Source: CAUPWF01 sp963515125 | GTDB lineage: Bacteria; Bacillota; Clostridia; Lachnospirales; Lachnospiraceae | DNA length: 64,000 nt | Assembly: GCA_052116865.1 (NCBI GenBank) | Contig: JBQKKG010000002.1 | Location: forward strand, 269,082-333,081 | Reading direction: 5' to 3' | Part shown: in pieces, positions 1 through 8,454 of the stretch | Position numbering within the stretch: the stretch's first letter is position 1 | Layout: each line of letters opens with the position of its first letter | The notes under the pieces: model-generated | The model's database searches: none | Told to the model about the DNA's origin: nothing | What the model saw: only the letters and a program-made list of their open reading frames with translations | Translations under genes and position numbers: made by a program

Positions 1-1159
1 CTTCATTGATTTCTTCTAATGAATATGTATGTGTAATCAATTTATCAATTGGAAGTCCAATCTGTTTCGCGCTTTTTAAAAAGTCAAAGGTTGTTGCATA
101 GTCCCTTAATGTATATACCCAAGAGCCTACTACTGTAATTTCTTTAGAGCAGATATCGAAATGTGGATTGATTGTTGCATCCCCTCCATTGATAAAGAAT
201 CCTAATTCACAAAGTCCGCCGCCATTTCTAATAAACTTGTAAATATTAGCATGTGCCACTGGCGATCCTGTACATTGGAAGGCAAAATCTGCAAGATGTC
301 CATCAAATGTTGCTTCCACTGCTGTTGCTAATGCTTCTAATCCTTGATAATCCTTAAAATTTACTGTATGAGAAGCTCCTAACTCTTTTGCAAAATCCAA
401 TCTCTTTTCTTCTCCATCTACTGCAACAATATTGGCAATGCCCATTGTTTTTAAAATTGCAATACATATTAAACCAATTGGACCACATCCTTGTACCACC
501 ACTCTGCTGTTAAACCGAAGAATCCCTGTTGATTTTGCCCTTTCTACTGCATGAATCAGTACTGCACAAGGCTCAATTAGAATTCTGGAGTTAAGATCTA
601 AATCGCTTACATTGAAGATTGTTGATCCTCCTCGAATCACAATATAATCTGCAAACCATCCATTCAAATGAATCTCATCGTCTGGAAGCAAGCCATATAC
701 ATCTGCTCCACCTACATTTTGCTTGTTTAGATCAAACATTGTAATATCTGGATTGTCTTTAAAAATCATGCAAGATACCACTTTATCACCAATATGTAAG
801 TCTTTTCCAGCACTATCTCTTTTTACATTTTTACCCATTTTCACAATTTCACCAGTGCCTTCATGTCCAAGCACTACTGGAATTAATCCAAATGGATCTC
901 TTTTGAACTCATGTGCATCTGTTCCACAGATTCCACAACCTTCTACTTTTACAAGTATATCTTCATCTCCAAGTTCTGGAATTGGATATTCTTGAATCTC
1001 GTAATGCTCAAGTTCTTTTAGCATTGCTACTCTCGAAGTTGGCGGAATTATATTACTACCTTGCTCTACTTTTGAAGCCACCATACTTTTCCCGGTTCCT
1101 GCCATGTCAGAAAGAACTTGCTTTACAATATCTTCAATATTAATTGAACTCATATCCAT
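1..1159 (-). CDS. Zinc-dependent alcohol dehydrogenase of the microcompartment operon (3' end outside window)
   Basis: Medium-chain (MDR) alcohol dehydrogenase, 386 codons visible; the C-terminus lies beyond base 1. The start is the ATG at 1159 after AAGGAGAGAAAAGAC. The zinc-site signature GCGICGTDAHEF is followed by GHEGTG, and a Rossmann stretch VVVQGCGPIGL is present. Residues 5-19 (SINIEDIVKQVLSDM) form an amphipathic helix like the encapsulation peptides of microcompartment cargo, followed by a Gly/Ser linker. As the last visible gene of the diol dehydratase operon it probably reduces propionaldehyde to 1-propanol and recycles NADH inside the shell. The catalytic family is clear; the substrate is inferred from context. 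Confidence 0.85.
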   Translation of the reverse strand, partial: MDMSSINIEDIVKQVLSDMAGTGKSMVASKVEQGSNIIPPTSRVAMLKELEHYEIQEYPIPELGDEDILVKVEGCGICGTDAHEFKRDPFGLIPVVLGHEGTGEIVKMGKNVKRDSAGKDLHIGDKVVSCMIFKDNPDITMFDLNKQNVGGADVYGLLPDDEIHLNGWFADYIVIRGGSTIFNVSDLDLNSRILIEPCAVLIHAVERAKSTGILRFNSRVVVQGCGPIGLICIAILKTMGIANIVAVDGEEKRLDFAKELGASHTVNFKDYQGLEALATAVEATFDGHLADFAFQCTGSPVAHANIYKFIRNGGGLCELGFFINGGDATINPHFDICSKEITVVGSWVYTLRDYATTFDFLKSAKQIGLPIDKLITHTYSLEEINE

Positions 1160-1202
1160 GTCTTTTCTCTCCTTGTCTCAATCTCTTTATAAATAACATA
1201 CA

Positions 1203-2591
1203 CTATCTTATACAAAGACTATCTGACATTACACAACGTCTTCTCTTTGTAAATGTACTTGCACTCGTAAGACCTTCTCCCGTTCTACTTGCAATTGTAA
1301 AAGTACAAAATCCCTCTCCACCAAATCCAAGGGCAGCATAGGATGGTGCGTTCTTAACTAAAATGGCAGTATCAATCGCTTTGGCATATGTTGTGATATG
1401 ATCTACATTCTTAGAGTGAATGTGTGCAGAATGACGATTTCCATGTTCTAACCACACCGCTTTTTCTACTGCATCCTCAAAATCATTTGCCGAAACAATG
1501 CCCAGAATAGGCATCATCAATTCTTCTGCAATTAATTTATGTTCTTTTTCTCCTTGAAATATAATACAACGAATATTATCTGGGACTGTAATCCCAATCA
1601 TTTTCAGTAATGTCTTTGCGTCACGCCCTACGCACTTGCGATTTAGCTTTCCTCCTGCTAATACGAGGTCTTGTAGTTGTTTCTGCTGTTCTTGGTTTAT
1701 CAAATAACATCCTTGCTCTTCTACTAAATAGTGAATTAATTCGTCTATTACTGGCTGTACTGCTACAATTTCTTTTTCTGCAATGCACGGTAAGTTATTA
1801 TCAAATGTGCACCCATTCACAATATCTTCCGCTGCTTTTTTAATGTCTGCTGTTTCATCTACCAGCACCGGTGGATTTCCTGCTCCTGCTCCAATTCCAC
1901 GTTTCCCAGAAGAAAGGACTGCGGTAACTACCCCTGGACCACCAGTAGCTGCTATCAATGGTATATCCTTGTGTTTCATCATCATATTACTAGTTTCTAA
2001 TGTTGGCTTTTCAACCGTAACTGCAATATTATCTGGGCCTCCTGCTTCCATAGATGCTTCGTTCATCATATTAATAGCAAATATGGATGTCCTGATTGCT
2101 GCTGGATGTGGATTAAATACCACAGTATTTCCGCCTGCCAGCATCCCGATCGTATTGCAGATAACTGTTTCGCTCGGATTGGTGCATGGGGTAATTGCCC
2201 CAATAACTCCAAATGGTCCCATCTCTATTAAAGTCAATCCTCGATCACCAGACCAGGCAGTTGTTGTAATATCCTCAGTACCCGGGGTCTTCTCAGCAAC
2301 CAATCTATGCTTTAATATTTTATGTCCTACATTACCCATTCCAGTCTCTTCTACTCCCATATGAGCTAACAGTTCTGCATTTTCAGATGTTTTTTTTCGA
2401 ATAAGAGAAATAATTTTTTCTCTTTGATCCATAGACATTCTTTTTACTTTCAGTTCTGCTTTCTTTGCTGCTTCAATGGCTTCATTCATATCAGTAAACA
2501 CACCATGTTTCTCTGTTGAAGTACCCGAAATCTGCATTTTAGCTATCACTTCTTGTACAATATCTTGCACCATACTTTCATTTATAGGCAC
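1203..2591 (-). CDS. CoA-acylating propionaldehyde dehydrogenase, PduP/EutE family
   Basis: 462-aa aldehyde dehydrogenase of the PduP/EutE type, oxidising propionaldehyde to propionyl-CoA with NAD and CoA. The GTG start at 2591 follows AAAGGAGG and overlaps the upstream gene by 10 bases. Catalytic Cys269 lies in NNLPCIAEKE; TPCTNPSET near residue 135 and the glycine-rich stretch near 232 are typical. Residues 5-19 (ESMVQDIVQEVIAKM) form an N-terminal encapsulation helix, as in PduP. Length is normal for the family. In this operon it pairs with the alcohol dehydrogenase to split propionaldehyde into acid and alcohol branches. The family call is firm, and the propionyl substrate is inferred from the diol dehydratase. 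Confidence 0.9.
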   Translation of the reverse strand: MPINESMVQDIVQEVIAKMQISGTSTEKHGVFTDMNEAIEAAKKAELKVKRMSMDQREKIISLIRKKTSENAELLAHMGVEETGMGNVGHKILKHRLVAEKTPGTEDITTTAWSGDRGLTLIEMGPFGVIGAITPCTNPSETVICNTIGMLAGGNTVVFNPHPAAIRTSIFAINMMNEASMEAGGPDNIAVTVEKPTLETSNMMMKHKDIPLIAATGGPGVVTAVLSSGKRGIGAGAGNPPVLVDETADIKKAAEDIVNGCTFDNNLPCIAEKEIVAVQPVIDELIHYLVEEQGCYLINQEQQKQLQDLVLAGGKLNRKCVGRDAKTLLKMIGITVPDNIRCIIFQGEKEHKLIAEELMMPILGIVSANDFEDAVEKAVWLEHGNRHSAHIHSKNVDHITTYAKAIDTAILVKNAPSYAALGFGGEGFCTFTIASRTGEGLTSASTFTKRRRCVMSDSLCIR

Positions 2592-3064
2592 GAGATTACC
2601 TCCTTTAAGATTTTTTTCCCATAAGCAGCCAATTCTGTATCCTGCTCAGCTGTACCTCCACTTACGCCAAGTGCCCCAATCATTGTATTACCCATTTTTA
2701 ACGGTTCGCCACCGCCAAAGATAACAACTTTACCACCATTGGTAAATTGAATGCCATACAAAGATTCACCTGGTTGACTTAATCTTCCCAACTTTTCTGT
2801 TGACATTTGAAACGCAACTGATGTAAAGGTCTTGTTCAAGGCTACATCATAACTCCCCATAAATGCCCCGTCCATACAATGGATCGCAACGGGCTTGGCA
2901 GATGCGTCTGAAACTGCCACAACTACTGGTATCTTCATACTTTCTGCCTTTTTTTCTATTTGTTCTATCAGAGCTTTCGCAAGCTTAAGATTCATAGTGA
3001 TTGTTTCTTTCACATATTTTTGAATGACTGTTTCTACCACCGCAGTAATGTTACTTTCATTCAT
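2582..3064 (-). CDS. GlcG/HbpS-like (DUF336) microcompartment-associated protein
   Basis: 160-aa protein of the GlcG/HbpS family (PF03928), also related to the C-terminal part of PduO. The core runs from about residue 24, with the conserved VVAVSDASAKPVAIHCMDGAF and a terminal glycine-rich GALGVSGGTAEQD. Residues 3-18 (ESNITAVVETVIQKYV) resemble a microcompartment targeting helix. Family members are often found in glycyl-radical microcompartment operons, where they are proposed to bind haem or corrinoid or to act as a small-molecule chaperone; the exact role here is unknown. It starts after AAGAGGTG and overlaps the aldehyde dehydrogenase start by 10 bases, suggesting translational coupling. 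Confidence 0.8.
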   Translation of the reverse strand: MNESNITAVVETVIQKYVKETITMNLKLAKALIEQIEKKAESMKIPVVVAVSDASAKPVAIHCMDGAFMGSYDVALNKTFTSVAFQMSTEKLGRLSQPGESLYGIQFTNGGKVVIFGGGEPLKMGNTMIGALGVSGGTAEQDTELAAYGKKILKEVISCL

Positions 3065-3085
3065 AAAAACACCTCTTATTCGCTT

Positions 3086-3889
3086 TTATAATCCTAATTG
3101 CTCCATAACCTTCTTTGTAACAGCTGCAACTACATCCGCAGAATCAACTTGTGCACTTTCTTTACTAGCAACAGCACAGCCTCCACAGTTGTGGCAATTC
3201 AAAATCCCCTTGTTTTGGCACAAATCTGCTGGATGTTTCCCAGGCAATCCCATTTGACGTCTAATCTCATATAATTTAGCAATTTGCTCTTTATCAAATT
3301 CTTTTGGTCCCCCAAGCATCTTTGACTTGTATAGCAATTCAGCATAAAATTCTAAAGATTCCATCTTATGGTAAGCTGCTAAAAGATCTGTACTCCAAGT
3401 CAATGCCCCATGGCTTTCCAATAATACTGCATCAAAGTATGGTAAATATTTTTCAAGATTGTCAGGAATTTCAACCGTTGACGGTGTACCATATTCTGCA
3501 ATTGGAACACATCCTAACGCAATAACCGCTTCTGGCATAATTGGTTGTGTTAACGGAATTCCAGCAATAGCAAAGCTTGTTGCATATGTTGGATGTGCAT
3601 GTACGACTGCTCCAACATCCGGTCTCTTTTCATATACTCTCATATGCATTTTAATTTCAGAAGATGGTTTAAACCCTTTATTTGCCTGAATTACATTTCC
3701 CTTTGCATCTACTTTACATATATATTCAGGTGTCATAAATCCTTTGGATACTCCTGTTGGCGTACAAAGAAATTCATTATCATTTAATTTAACTGAAAAG
3801 TTGCCATCGTTTGCTGCAACCATATTTCTATCATATACTCGTTTACCTATTTCACACATTTGTTTTTTAATTTCAAATTCGTTAAGCAT
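3086..3889 (-). CDS. Class II aldolase, L-fuculose/rhamnulose-1-phosphate aldolase type, with cargo tail
   Basis: 267-aa zinc aldolase of the AraD/FucA family, expected to split L-fuculose-1-P (or rhamnulose-1-P) into dihydroxyacetone phosphate and L-lactaldehyde, the precursor of 1,2-propanediol. Zinc-ligand motifs HAHPT (about residue 98) and ESHGAL (about 159) and an N-terminal acidic/Gly motif NDGNFSV are visible. The family core ends near residue 215. Beyond it come a Cys-rich linker (CQNKGILNCHNCGGC) and an amphipathic tail SADVVAAVTKKVMEQLGL that looks like a C-terminal encapsulation peptide. The gene has its own sigma-A promoter at 3939-3967 inside the operon. Which of the two sugars it uses is not visible. 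Confidence 0.85.
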   Translation of the reverse strand: MLNEFEIKKQMCEIGKRVYDRNMVAANDGNFSVKLNDNEFLCTPTGVSKGFMTPEYICKVDAKGNVIQANKGFKPSSEIKMHMRVYEKRPDVGAVVHAHPTYATSFAIAGIPLTQPIMPEAVIALGCVPIAEYGTPSTVEIPDNLEKYLPYFDAVLLESHGALTWSTDLLAAYHKMESLEFYAELLYKSKMLGGPKEFDKEQIAKLYEIRRQMGLPGKHPADLCQNKGILNCHNCGGCAVASKESAQVDSADVVAAVTKKVMEQLGL

Positions 3890-3938
3890 TATTTTTTCTC
3901 CTCCTTAAGAACCTTGTGTTTTTGTTGTTTCTTTGTAT

Positions 3939-3967
3939 ATTATATTCTTATTTTTATTTTAAGTCAA
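3939..3967 (-). promoter_or_regulatory. Internal sigma-A promoter before the aldolase
   Basis: On the minus strand TTGACT (3962-3967), a 17-base spacer and TATAAT (3939-3944) lie 50-80 bases upstream of the aldolase ATG. This lets the aldolase and downstream genes be transcribed apart from the dehydratase. Confidence 0.7.
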
Positions 3968-3973
3968 TATAAT

Positions 3974-4016
3974 ATGTTGTTTTTATTGTTTTTATTTAAA
4001 TATATATGTGGTTTTT
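3974..4016. promoter_or_regulatory. ATGTGGTTTTT repeat plus one-mismatch copy upstream of the aldolase promoter
   Basis: An exact ATGTGGTTTTT at 4006-4016 and a variant ATGTTGTTTTT at 3974-3984 lie upstream of the -35 at 3962-3967. The exact copy is 10 bases further from its -35 than the proximal copy of the dehydratase promoter, that is, one helical turn. Confidence 0.45.
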
Positions 4017-4024
4017 ATTGTTTT

Positions 4025-4459
4025 TTATTTTCTATCATTACTTAGATAGTCTAATATTTCCAAAATCCCTTGCCCCTTTTTTGCATTTACCAAAAATATT
4101 TTTTTACATCCTGCCAGCTGCAACCACCTTTGAGCACGTCTCCAATCGGCTCCATCCAGGTCCACTTTAGTTACAATCCCAATGACCTCACGATTTGCCA
4201 TACATGTAATATTAGGTGGAAATAGGGAATATGGTTCTACAGCAGAGATTAATAATCCCACAACATCTGCCTCGTAAGAGTACACCGCTAAGGCAGAACC
4301 CATACTACGCATCTGTACATATTCTCCTGGTGTATCAATAACTGTATCAAAGTAATCTACACACTGGGTTTTTTGGTATCGAATCTGCTCACCTTTCAAT
4401 GCTTGAGTGAGCGTAGTTTTTCCACATCCGCTTCTTCCAATTAAAATTATACTTTTCAT
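4025..4459 (-). CDS. EutP/PduV-like small GTPase of the microcompartment operon
   Basis: 144-aa P-loop protein with Walker A GRSGCGKTT near the N-terminus and TKVDLDGAD as the guanine-specificity motif, matching EutP/PduV. PduV is associated with microcompartments in enteric bacteria, and this family has also been reported to have acetate kinase activity. The ATG at 4459 is preferred over the GTG two codons earlier because AAGGAT is better spaced from it. It lies 18 bases after the shell gene and before the internal promoter of the aldolase. Confidence 0.8.
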   Translation of the reverse strand: MKSIILIGRSGCGKTTLTQALKGEQIRYQKTQCVDYFDTVIDTPGEYVQMRSMGSALAVYSYEADVVGLLISAVEPYSLFPPNITCMANREVIGIVTKVDLDGADWRRAQRWLQLAGCKKIFLVNAKKGQGILEILDYLSNDRK

Positions 4460-4477
4460 AATCACCCAATCCTTAGA

Positions 4478-4855
4478 TTATGTTCTTGTGATTTCACATG
4501 CTGTAAATCCAAGTTTCTTTTCTACATACTCTAAAATTGTCTGCACAGATGCTTCTACTTCTGATACACTTCCTGTAATAATAAGTGATCCACTGAATCT
4601 ATCTACGAATCCCAGATCTACACCTGAAGATTTCACTGCAATATCCGCAATAATAATTGCTGTTTCTGCAGGACTTATGGTCATGACACCAATGGCTGAT
4701 TTTGAATAGTCTATATTGGGATCCAATCCTAACTTTTCATATAGTATTTTGTCAGGATTGGCAATGATATGGGCAATGGTAATTTGTTTTCCTGGTACCA
4801 GTTCTTGTACAATTCTTTGTTTTGTCTCTATTGGTAGTTTATCTACATATCCCAT
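4478..4855 (-). CDS. Microcompartment shell protein, EutS/PduU family
   Basis: 125-aa BMC-domain shell protein. The circularly permuted EutS/PduU type is recognised from its N-terminal VPGKQITIAHIIANP, which forms the cap over the hexamer, and the later IGVMTISPAETAIIIADIA. The ATG at 4855 follows AGGAGGTTAAAC; the longer reading frame to 4876 lies inside the activase gene. This is the only shell gene in the window; the vertex (EutN-type) and PduA/PduB-type hexamers are presumably in the rest of the operon beyond base 1. Confidence 0.9.
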   Translation of the reverse strand: MGYVDKLPIETKQRIVQELVPGKQITIAHIIANPDKILYEKLGLDPNIDYSKSAIGVMTISPAETAIIIADIAVKSSGVDLGFVDRFSGSLIITGSVSEVEASVQTILEYVEKKLGFTACEITRT

Positions 4856-4857
4856 GT

Positions 4858-5649
4858 TTAACCTCCTATCTGACAATGCAATCCAGTATGTTTTTCAACT
4901 TCAGATTTTAACATTTGCATATGTTCATTTTCTGGTGGGAGTACTTCTCCCATTTGATACTCTCGTTGTAATCCATCGTATTTATCCTGACCCAACCGAT
5001 GATATGGAAGTAAATGTATTTTTTTTACACCAGATAGCGTATCTGCAAATTTAGCAATATCAAGCATCTCTTCCTTCGTATCATTAAAGGTTGGAATAAC
5101 TGGAATCCGAATAATCAATTCTGTTTGACCCGAGTTCGCTATCTTTTTTGCATTATCTAACATTTGTTCATTGGATTTCCCGGTAAATTCTTTATGCTTT
5201 TTTGCATCCATATGTTTTATATCCATCAAATATTGATCTAGATAAGGTAGGATTTCTCCTATTGTTTCTCCCGATGCACATCCCATACTCTCTAATGCCG
5301 TATGAATTCCAACGCTCTTTGCTGCACGTAATAAATTCTTGGAAAAATCCGGTTGACACAGACTTTCTCCACCGGAAAGCGTAAGCCCTCCACCAGAACG
5401 TCTATAATATGCTCTGTCTTTCTCTACAATCTCCATAACCTCTTCTACCGTCACATCTCGTCCTATGATTTTAGGTTTTCCTTGTACTACCATAGTCTCA
5501 ATTTCAAATTTTTGTGATTCGGGATTGCAGCACCATCGACAACGCAAGACGCATCCTTTTAAAAAAACAATTGTCCGAATCCCCCTGCCATCATGTATGG
5601 AATAACGTTGTATATCAAAAATGCGTCCCTTTGTTTGCTTATATTCCAT
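4858..5649 (-). CDS. Glycyl radical enzyme activating enzyme (radical SAM)
   Basis: 263-aa radical SAM enzyme that installs the glycyl radical on the neighbouring dehydratase. The cluster motif CxxxCxxC is at Cys33-Cys37-Cys40 (CVLRCRWC), with the SAM-binding GGE motif in LTLSGGESL. Many glycyl radical activases carry an eight-cysteine ferredoxin-like insert right after the radical SAM motif. Here the motif is followed at once by a short Cys-poor linker (CNPESQKFEIETMV), so this is the short form with one cluster. It lies 10 bases after the dehydratase gene in the operon. Confidence 0.9.
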   Translation of the reverse strand: MEYKQTKGRIFDIQRYSIHDGRGIRTIVFLKGCVLRCRWCCNPESQKFEIETMVVQGKPKIIGRDVTVEEVMEIVEKDRAYYRRSGGGLTLSGGESLCQPDFSKNLLRAAKSVGIHTALESMGCASGETIGEILPYLDQYLMDIKHMDAKKHKEFTGKSNEQMLDNAKKIANSGQTELIIRIPVIPTFNDTKEEMLDIAKFADTLSGVKKIHLLPYHRLGQDKYDGLQREYQMGEVLPPENEHMQMLKSEVEKHTGLHCQIGG

Positions 5650-5659
5650 TTTACTCTCC

Positions 5660-8185
5660 TTAGAATCCTTGTTCCGTACGCCTTATAATGTCATCCTGTA
5701 ATGATTTTGACAGCGTGGTAAATAGTGCACTGTATCCTGCCACACGTACTACTAAATGTTGATATTGCTCTGGGTTTTTTTGTGCATCTAAAAGCGTATT
5801 TCTATCAACTACGTTAAACTGCATGTGGCTTCCTTTTTGATCAAAATAAGATCTTATCAGAGATATAAAATTGTCCAACCCTTGTTCTCCACTCAATGCA
5901 GATGGATGAAATTTTTGATTAAACAGGGTACCATTAGAAGCAATACCGTGATCTAATTTAGCTACTGAATTGGCTGCTGCTGTCGGACCATTGGTATCTT
6001 TACCCGCCGAAGGTGACACTCCGTCTGCTACTGGCGTATGTGCCAGTCTTCCATCTGGTGTAGCTCCCGTCTGCCTTCCTAATGGTACATTGGCAGAAAC
6101 AGGGTAAAGACCTGCCTGATAACTGCCACCACGAGGGTTTTTAAACCTTTCCAAAGGCCGCGTATATGTATAAGCCACCTCTCTGGCAAATACATCCACT
6201 TCATCATCGTCATTTCCAAATTTAGGAATCTCTTCAATCCAAGTTAGAAGTTGTTCAAATCGCATCTTGTCTTCTTTGGAAGATTCCATATTCATGATAT
6301 TTTGAACAATAGCTCCTATCTGATCCTTGCTTACTTTTTTTCCTTCTGCCTTTAATTCCTCAATCACAGCAATTGCCATCTCTGATGCAGAAATAGCGTC
6401 AAACCCTTGGCCATAATTCATAGCTAACGCCCATTTATACTCCCCAAGTGAGATTCTCTTTTCTTCAAATACTAACTTTTTAATTGCAAACAGAGAATCT
6501 GCCATATTTGCTACTCCAAATCCTTGTGGTCCAGTAAAGTTATAAACTGCACCCCCTTCTTGCACTGTTTTTCCTGCCTTAATACAATCCTCTATCATAC
6601 ATGACAAATACGGAAGCGGACATCTCTCTGCATGAGCTACATCTATCGCATTATCTGCATTCACCATGAGTGAAATTTGATAGTTCATCTGTGCTTTATA
6701 AGCATTGTAAAATTCTTCAAATGACGTCATCGTTTCAACGTTGCCTGTTTTGATACTGATTTGCTCGCCTTTATCTTTCCCATTGGAAAATACCAATTCT
6801 AACGGCTTACACATATTAAAAAATGCTGCATCGTGCCATCCTTCTGTTTTACCCGCTTTTTGTGGTTCAACACATCCAATAATGTTGTAATCTCTTGCAT
6901 CTTCTAATGTTAATCCACGATTTAAGAGAGATGGGATAATAACTTCATCATTATAGTATGCTGGTAGTCCAATTCCAGTTCGAGTCAGAGCTGCCGCTTT
7001 CAGTAGCAAGTCTTGTGGCGTTTTATTCCACACACGGATCGATAAAGATGGTTGGGGCAAAAACACGTGATGTGATGCCTGAATACACATAAATGATAAA
7101 TCATTTGTCACATCCTCCCCTTCCTTATTTTGTCCGCCTACAATTAGATTTTGAAAGAGACTATAACCAGCAAACCCCTCTGCACTTGCTGCGTCTCTGC
7201 ATTTATTCAAATCATTTAATTTTACCCAAATACAATCAATCAATTCCTGGGCTGCTTCTCTTGTTATGTTGCCTGCATCTAAGTCTTTTTTATAATATGG
7301 ATGCATATATTGATCAAATCTGCCCGGTGAGATGGAATGTCCGCTTGACTCTATTTGAATCAACTGTTGCACAAACCAAAAGCTCTGACACGCCTCATAA
7401 AAATTACTTGCTCCTTTTGCAGGCACATGGTTACAGTTTTGGGCTATTATCAATAATTCTTTTTTTCGTTCACTATTACTGCAGCTTTCTGCCATGTGCT
7501 CGGCCATAACTGCATAACGCCTTGCATAGTTTATAGCTGCCTCACAACTCAGTATAACCGCTTGTAAAAATTGTGACCTTTTTGTATAATCCGCATCTCC
7601 AACCTGATACTTAGAAAGTTCTTCCTTGGCCTCATCGATAATACCTTCATATCCTACTGCCAGTACTTTCTCATATTGCACAGTCACATGTCCTACTCCA
7701 TTATAAAAATAATTTCCAGGAGTAAATATATTATGATCAATTGCTTTTAAAGTCTCTGGCGCCATATAAGAAGTTGCCAACTCACTCGTTGTCCTTCCCT
7801 TCCAATATCTATGTACTTCCCGTAATTCCCTTTTAGTTTTATCTGAAATATAAAATGGATCCGCCGCTCGTGTTTCAACCGTATCGAGCTCCGACTCTAA
7901 CCATTCGTAAGAAAACTCTGGATATGTCTGACACCCACGGGGAGCAATTGTCGTACTCCCAATAATCAATTCTTCATCACGAATGATAATTGGTATATGG
8001 TGCAAAATATGTGCAAATGCTTTCGCACGTCTTGTAATCATCGGCTGCCCATCTGTCTCTTTATAAGACTCTGTTATCAGGATCGCCCTAGATGACTCTA
8101 TCTCTGGTATTTTCGCATACAAGTGATCAACAAGTTTCTGAATTCTAACAGACTTTGCTATTTCTTTGCTATTATAGTGCTTCAT
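5660..8185 (-). CDS. Glycyl radical diol dehydratase (B12-independent 1,2-propanediol dehydratase)
   Basis: 841-aa glycyl radical enzyme, first gene of the operon. The start is the ATG at 8185 after AAGGAG. Catalytic Cys438 is in IIGCVEPQ and the glycyl radical residue is Gly817 in RVAGYSA, 24 residues from the C-terminus, as usual. The substrate-site region has GKTEGWHDAAFF. GCVEP-type enzymes dehydrate glycerol, 1,2-propanediol or choline. The neighbouring lactaldehyde-producing aldolase, PduU-type shell protein and PduP-type dehydrogenase favour propanediol, giving propionaldehyde. No N-terminal cargo extension is visible, so encapsulation may rely on partners. Being oxygen-sensitive, it marks the host as an anaerobe. 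Confidence 0.88.
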   Translation of the reverse strand: MKHYNSKEIAKSVRIQKLVDHLYAKIPEIESSRAILITESYKETDGQPMITRRAKAFAHILHHIPIIIRDEELIIGSTTIAPRGCQTYPEFSYEWLESELDTVETRAADPFYISDKTKRELREVHRYWKGRTTSELATSYMAPETLKAIDHNIFTPGNYFYNGVGHVTVQYEKVLAVGYEGIIDEAKEELSKYQVGDADYTKRSQFLQAVILSCEAAINYARRYAVMAEHMAESCSNSERKKELLIIAQNCNHVPAKGASNFYEACQSFWFVQQLIQIESSGHSISPGRFDQYMHPYYKKDLDAGNITREAAQELIDCIWVKLNDLNKCRDAASAEGFAGYSLFQNLIVGGQNKEGEDVTNDLSFMCIQASHHVFLPQPSLSIRVWNKTPQDLLLKAAALTRTGIGLPAYYNDEVIIPSLLNRGLTLEDARDYNIIGCVEPQKAGKTEGWHDAAFFNMCKPLELVFSNGKDKGEQISIKTGNVETMTSFEEFYNAYKAQMNYQISLMVNADNAIDVAHAERCPLPYLSCMIEDCIKAGKTVQEGGAVYNFTGPQGFGVANMADSLFAIKKLVFEEKRISLGEYKWALAMNYGQGFDAISASEMAIAVIEELKAEGKKVSKDQIGAIVQNIMNMESSKEDKMRFEQLLTWIEEIPKFGNDDDEVDVFAREVAYTYTRPLERFKNPRGGSYQAGLYPVSANVPLGRQTGATPDGRLAHTPVADGVSPSAGKDTNGPTAAANSVAKLDHGIASNGTLFNQKFHPSALSGEQGLDNFISLIRSYFDQKGSHMQFNVVDRNTLLDAQKNPEQYQHLVVRVAGYSALFTTLSKSLQDDIIRRTEQGF

Positions 8186-8258
8186 ATTTCTCCTTTCGTC
8201 CATAACTATAGTTACATATTACGGATTGTGTCTGTGTATTACACACTAACTAATTCTT

Positions 8259-8287
8259 ATTATATTCATAACCTTTCCAAAAGTCAA
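8259..8287 (-). promoter_or_regulatory. Sigma-A promoter of the diol dehydratase operon
   Basis: On the minus strand TTGACT (8282-8287) and TATAAT (8259-8264) are separated by exactly 17 bases, about 75 bases before the ATG. It has the same -35 sequence, spacing and -10 as the internal promoter at 3939-3967. Confidence 0.75.
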
Positions 8288-8315
8288 TAAACCCCTCGCA
8301 ATTTTGTTTGAATTT

Positions 8316-8367
8316 ATGTGGTTTTTCATATTTATTTATATATATAACTTATTTTTATGTGGTTTTT
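8316..8367. promoter_or_regulatory. Two ATGTGGTTTTT repeats, candidate activator sites upstream of the dehydratase promoter
   Basis: ATGTGGTTTTT occurs at 8316-8326 and 8357-8367, 41 bases apart (about four helical turns). Both lie upstream of the -35 at 8282-8287. The same 11-mer occurs at 4006-4016 upstream of the second promoter of this operon. Position upstream of -35 and helical phasing suggest an activator; no regulator gene for it lies in the window. Confidence 0.5.
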
Positions 8368-8392
8368 TGTAGTTTTTTCATTTATATTTTCA

Positions 8393-8421
8393 TTGACATT
8401 TCTAAGGTTTCCTTTCATAAT
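8393..8421 (+). promoter_or_regulatory. Sigma-A promoter of the PHP-domain gene
   Basis: TTGACA (8393-8398), a 17-base spacer and CATAAT (8416-8421) lie 33 bases before the TTG start. It diverges from the microcompartment promoter. Confidence 0.6.
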
Positions 8422-8454
8422 AAAAACAAATAAACAAGAACAAGGAGGTATCAC

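Noticed and set aside
723..2724. Forward-strand open frames opposite the dehydrogenase genes
   Set aside because: They mirror well-conserved reverse-strand genes, have no ribosome sites and no recognisable family.
8304..8380. AT-rich repeats before the dehydratase as a CRISPR or replication origin
   Set aside because: There are only two copies of an 11-mer with no spacers or DnaA-box array; they fit promoter-upstream regulatory sites better.
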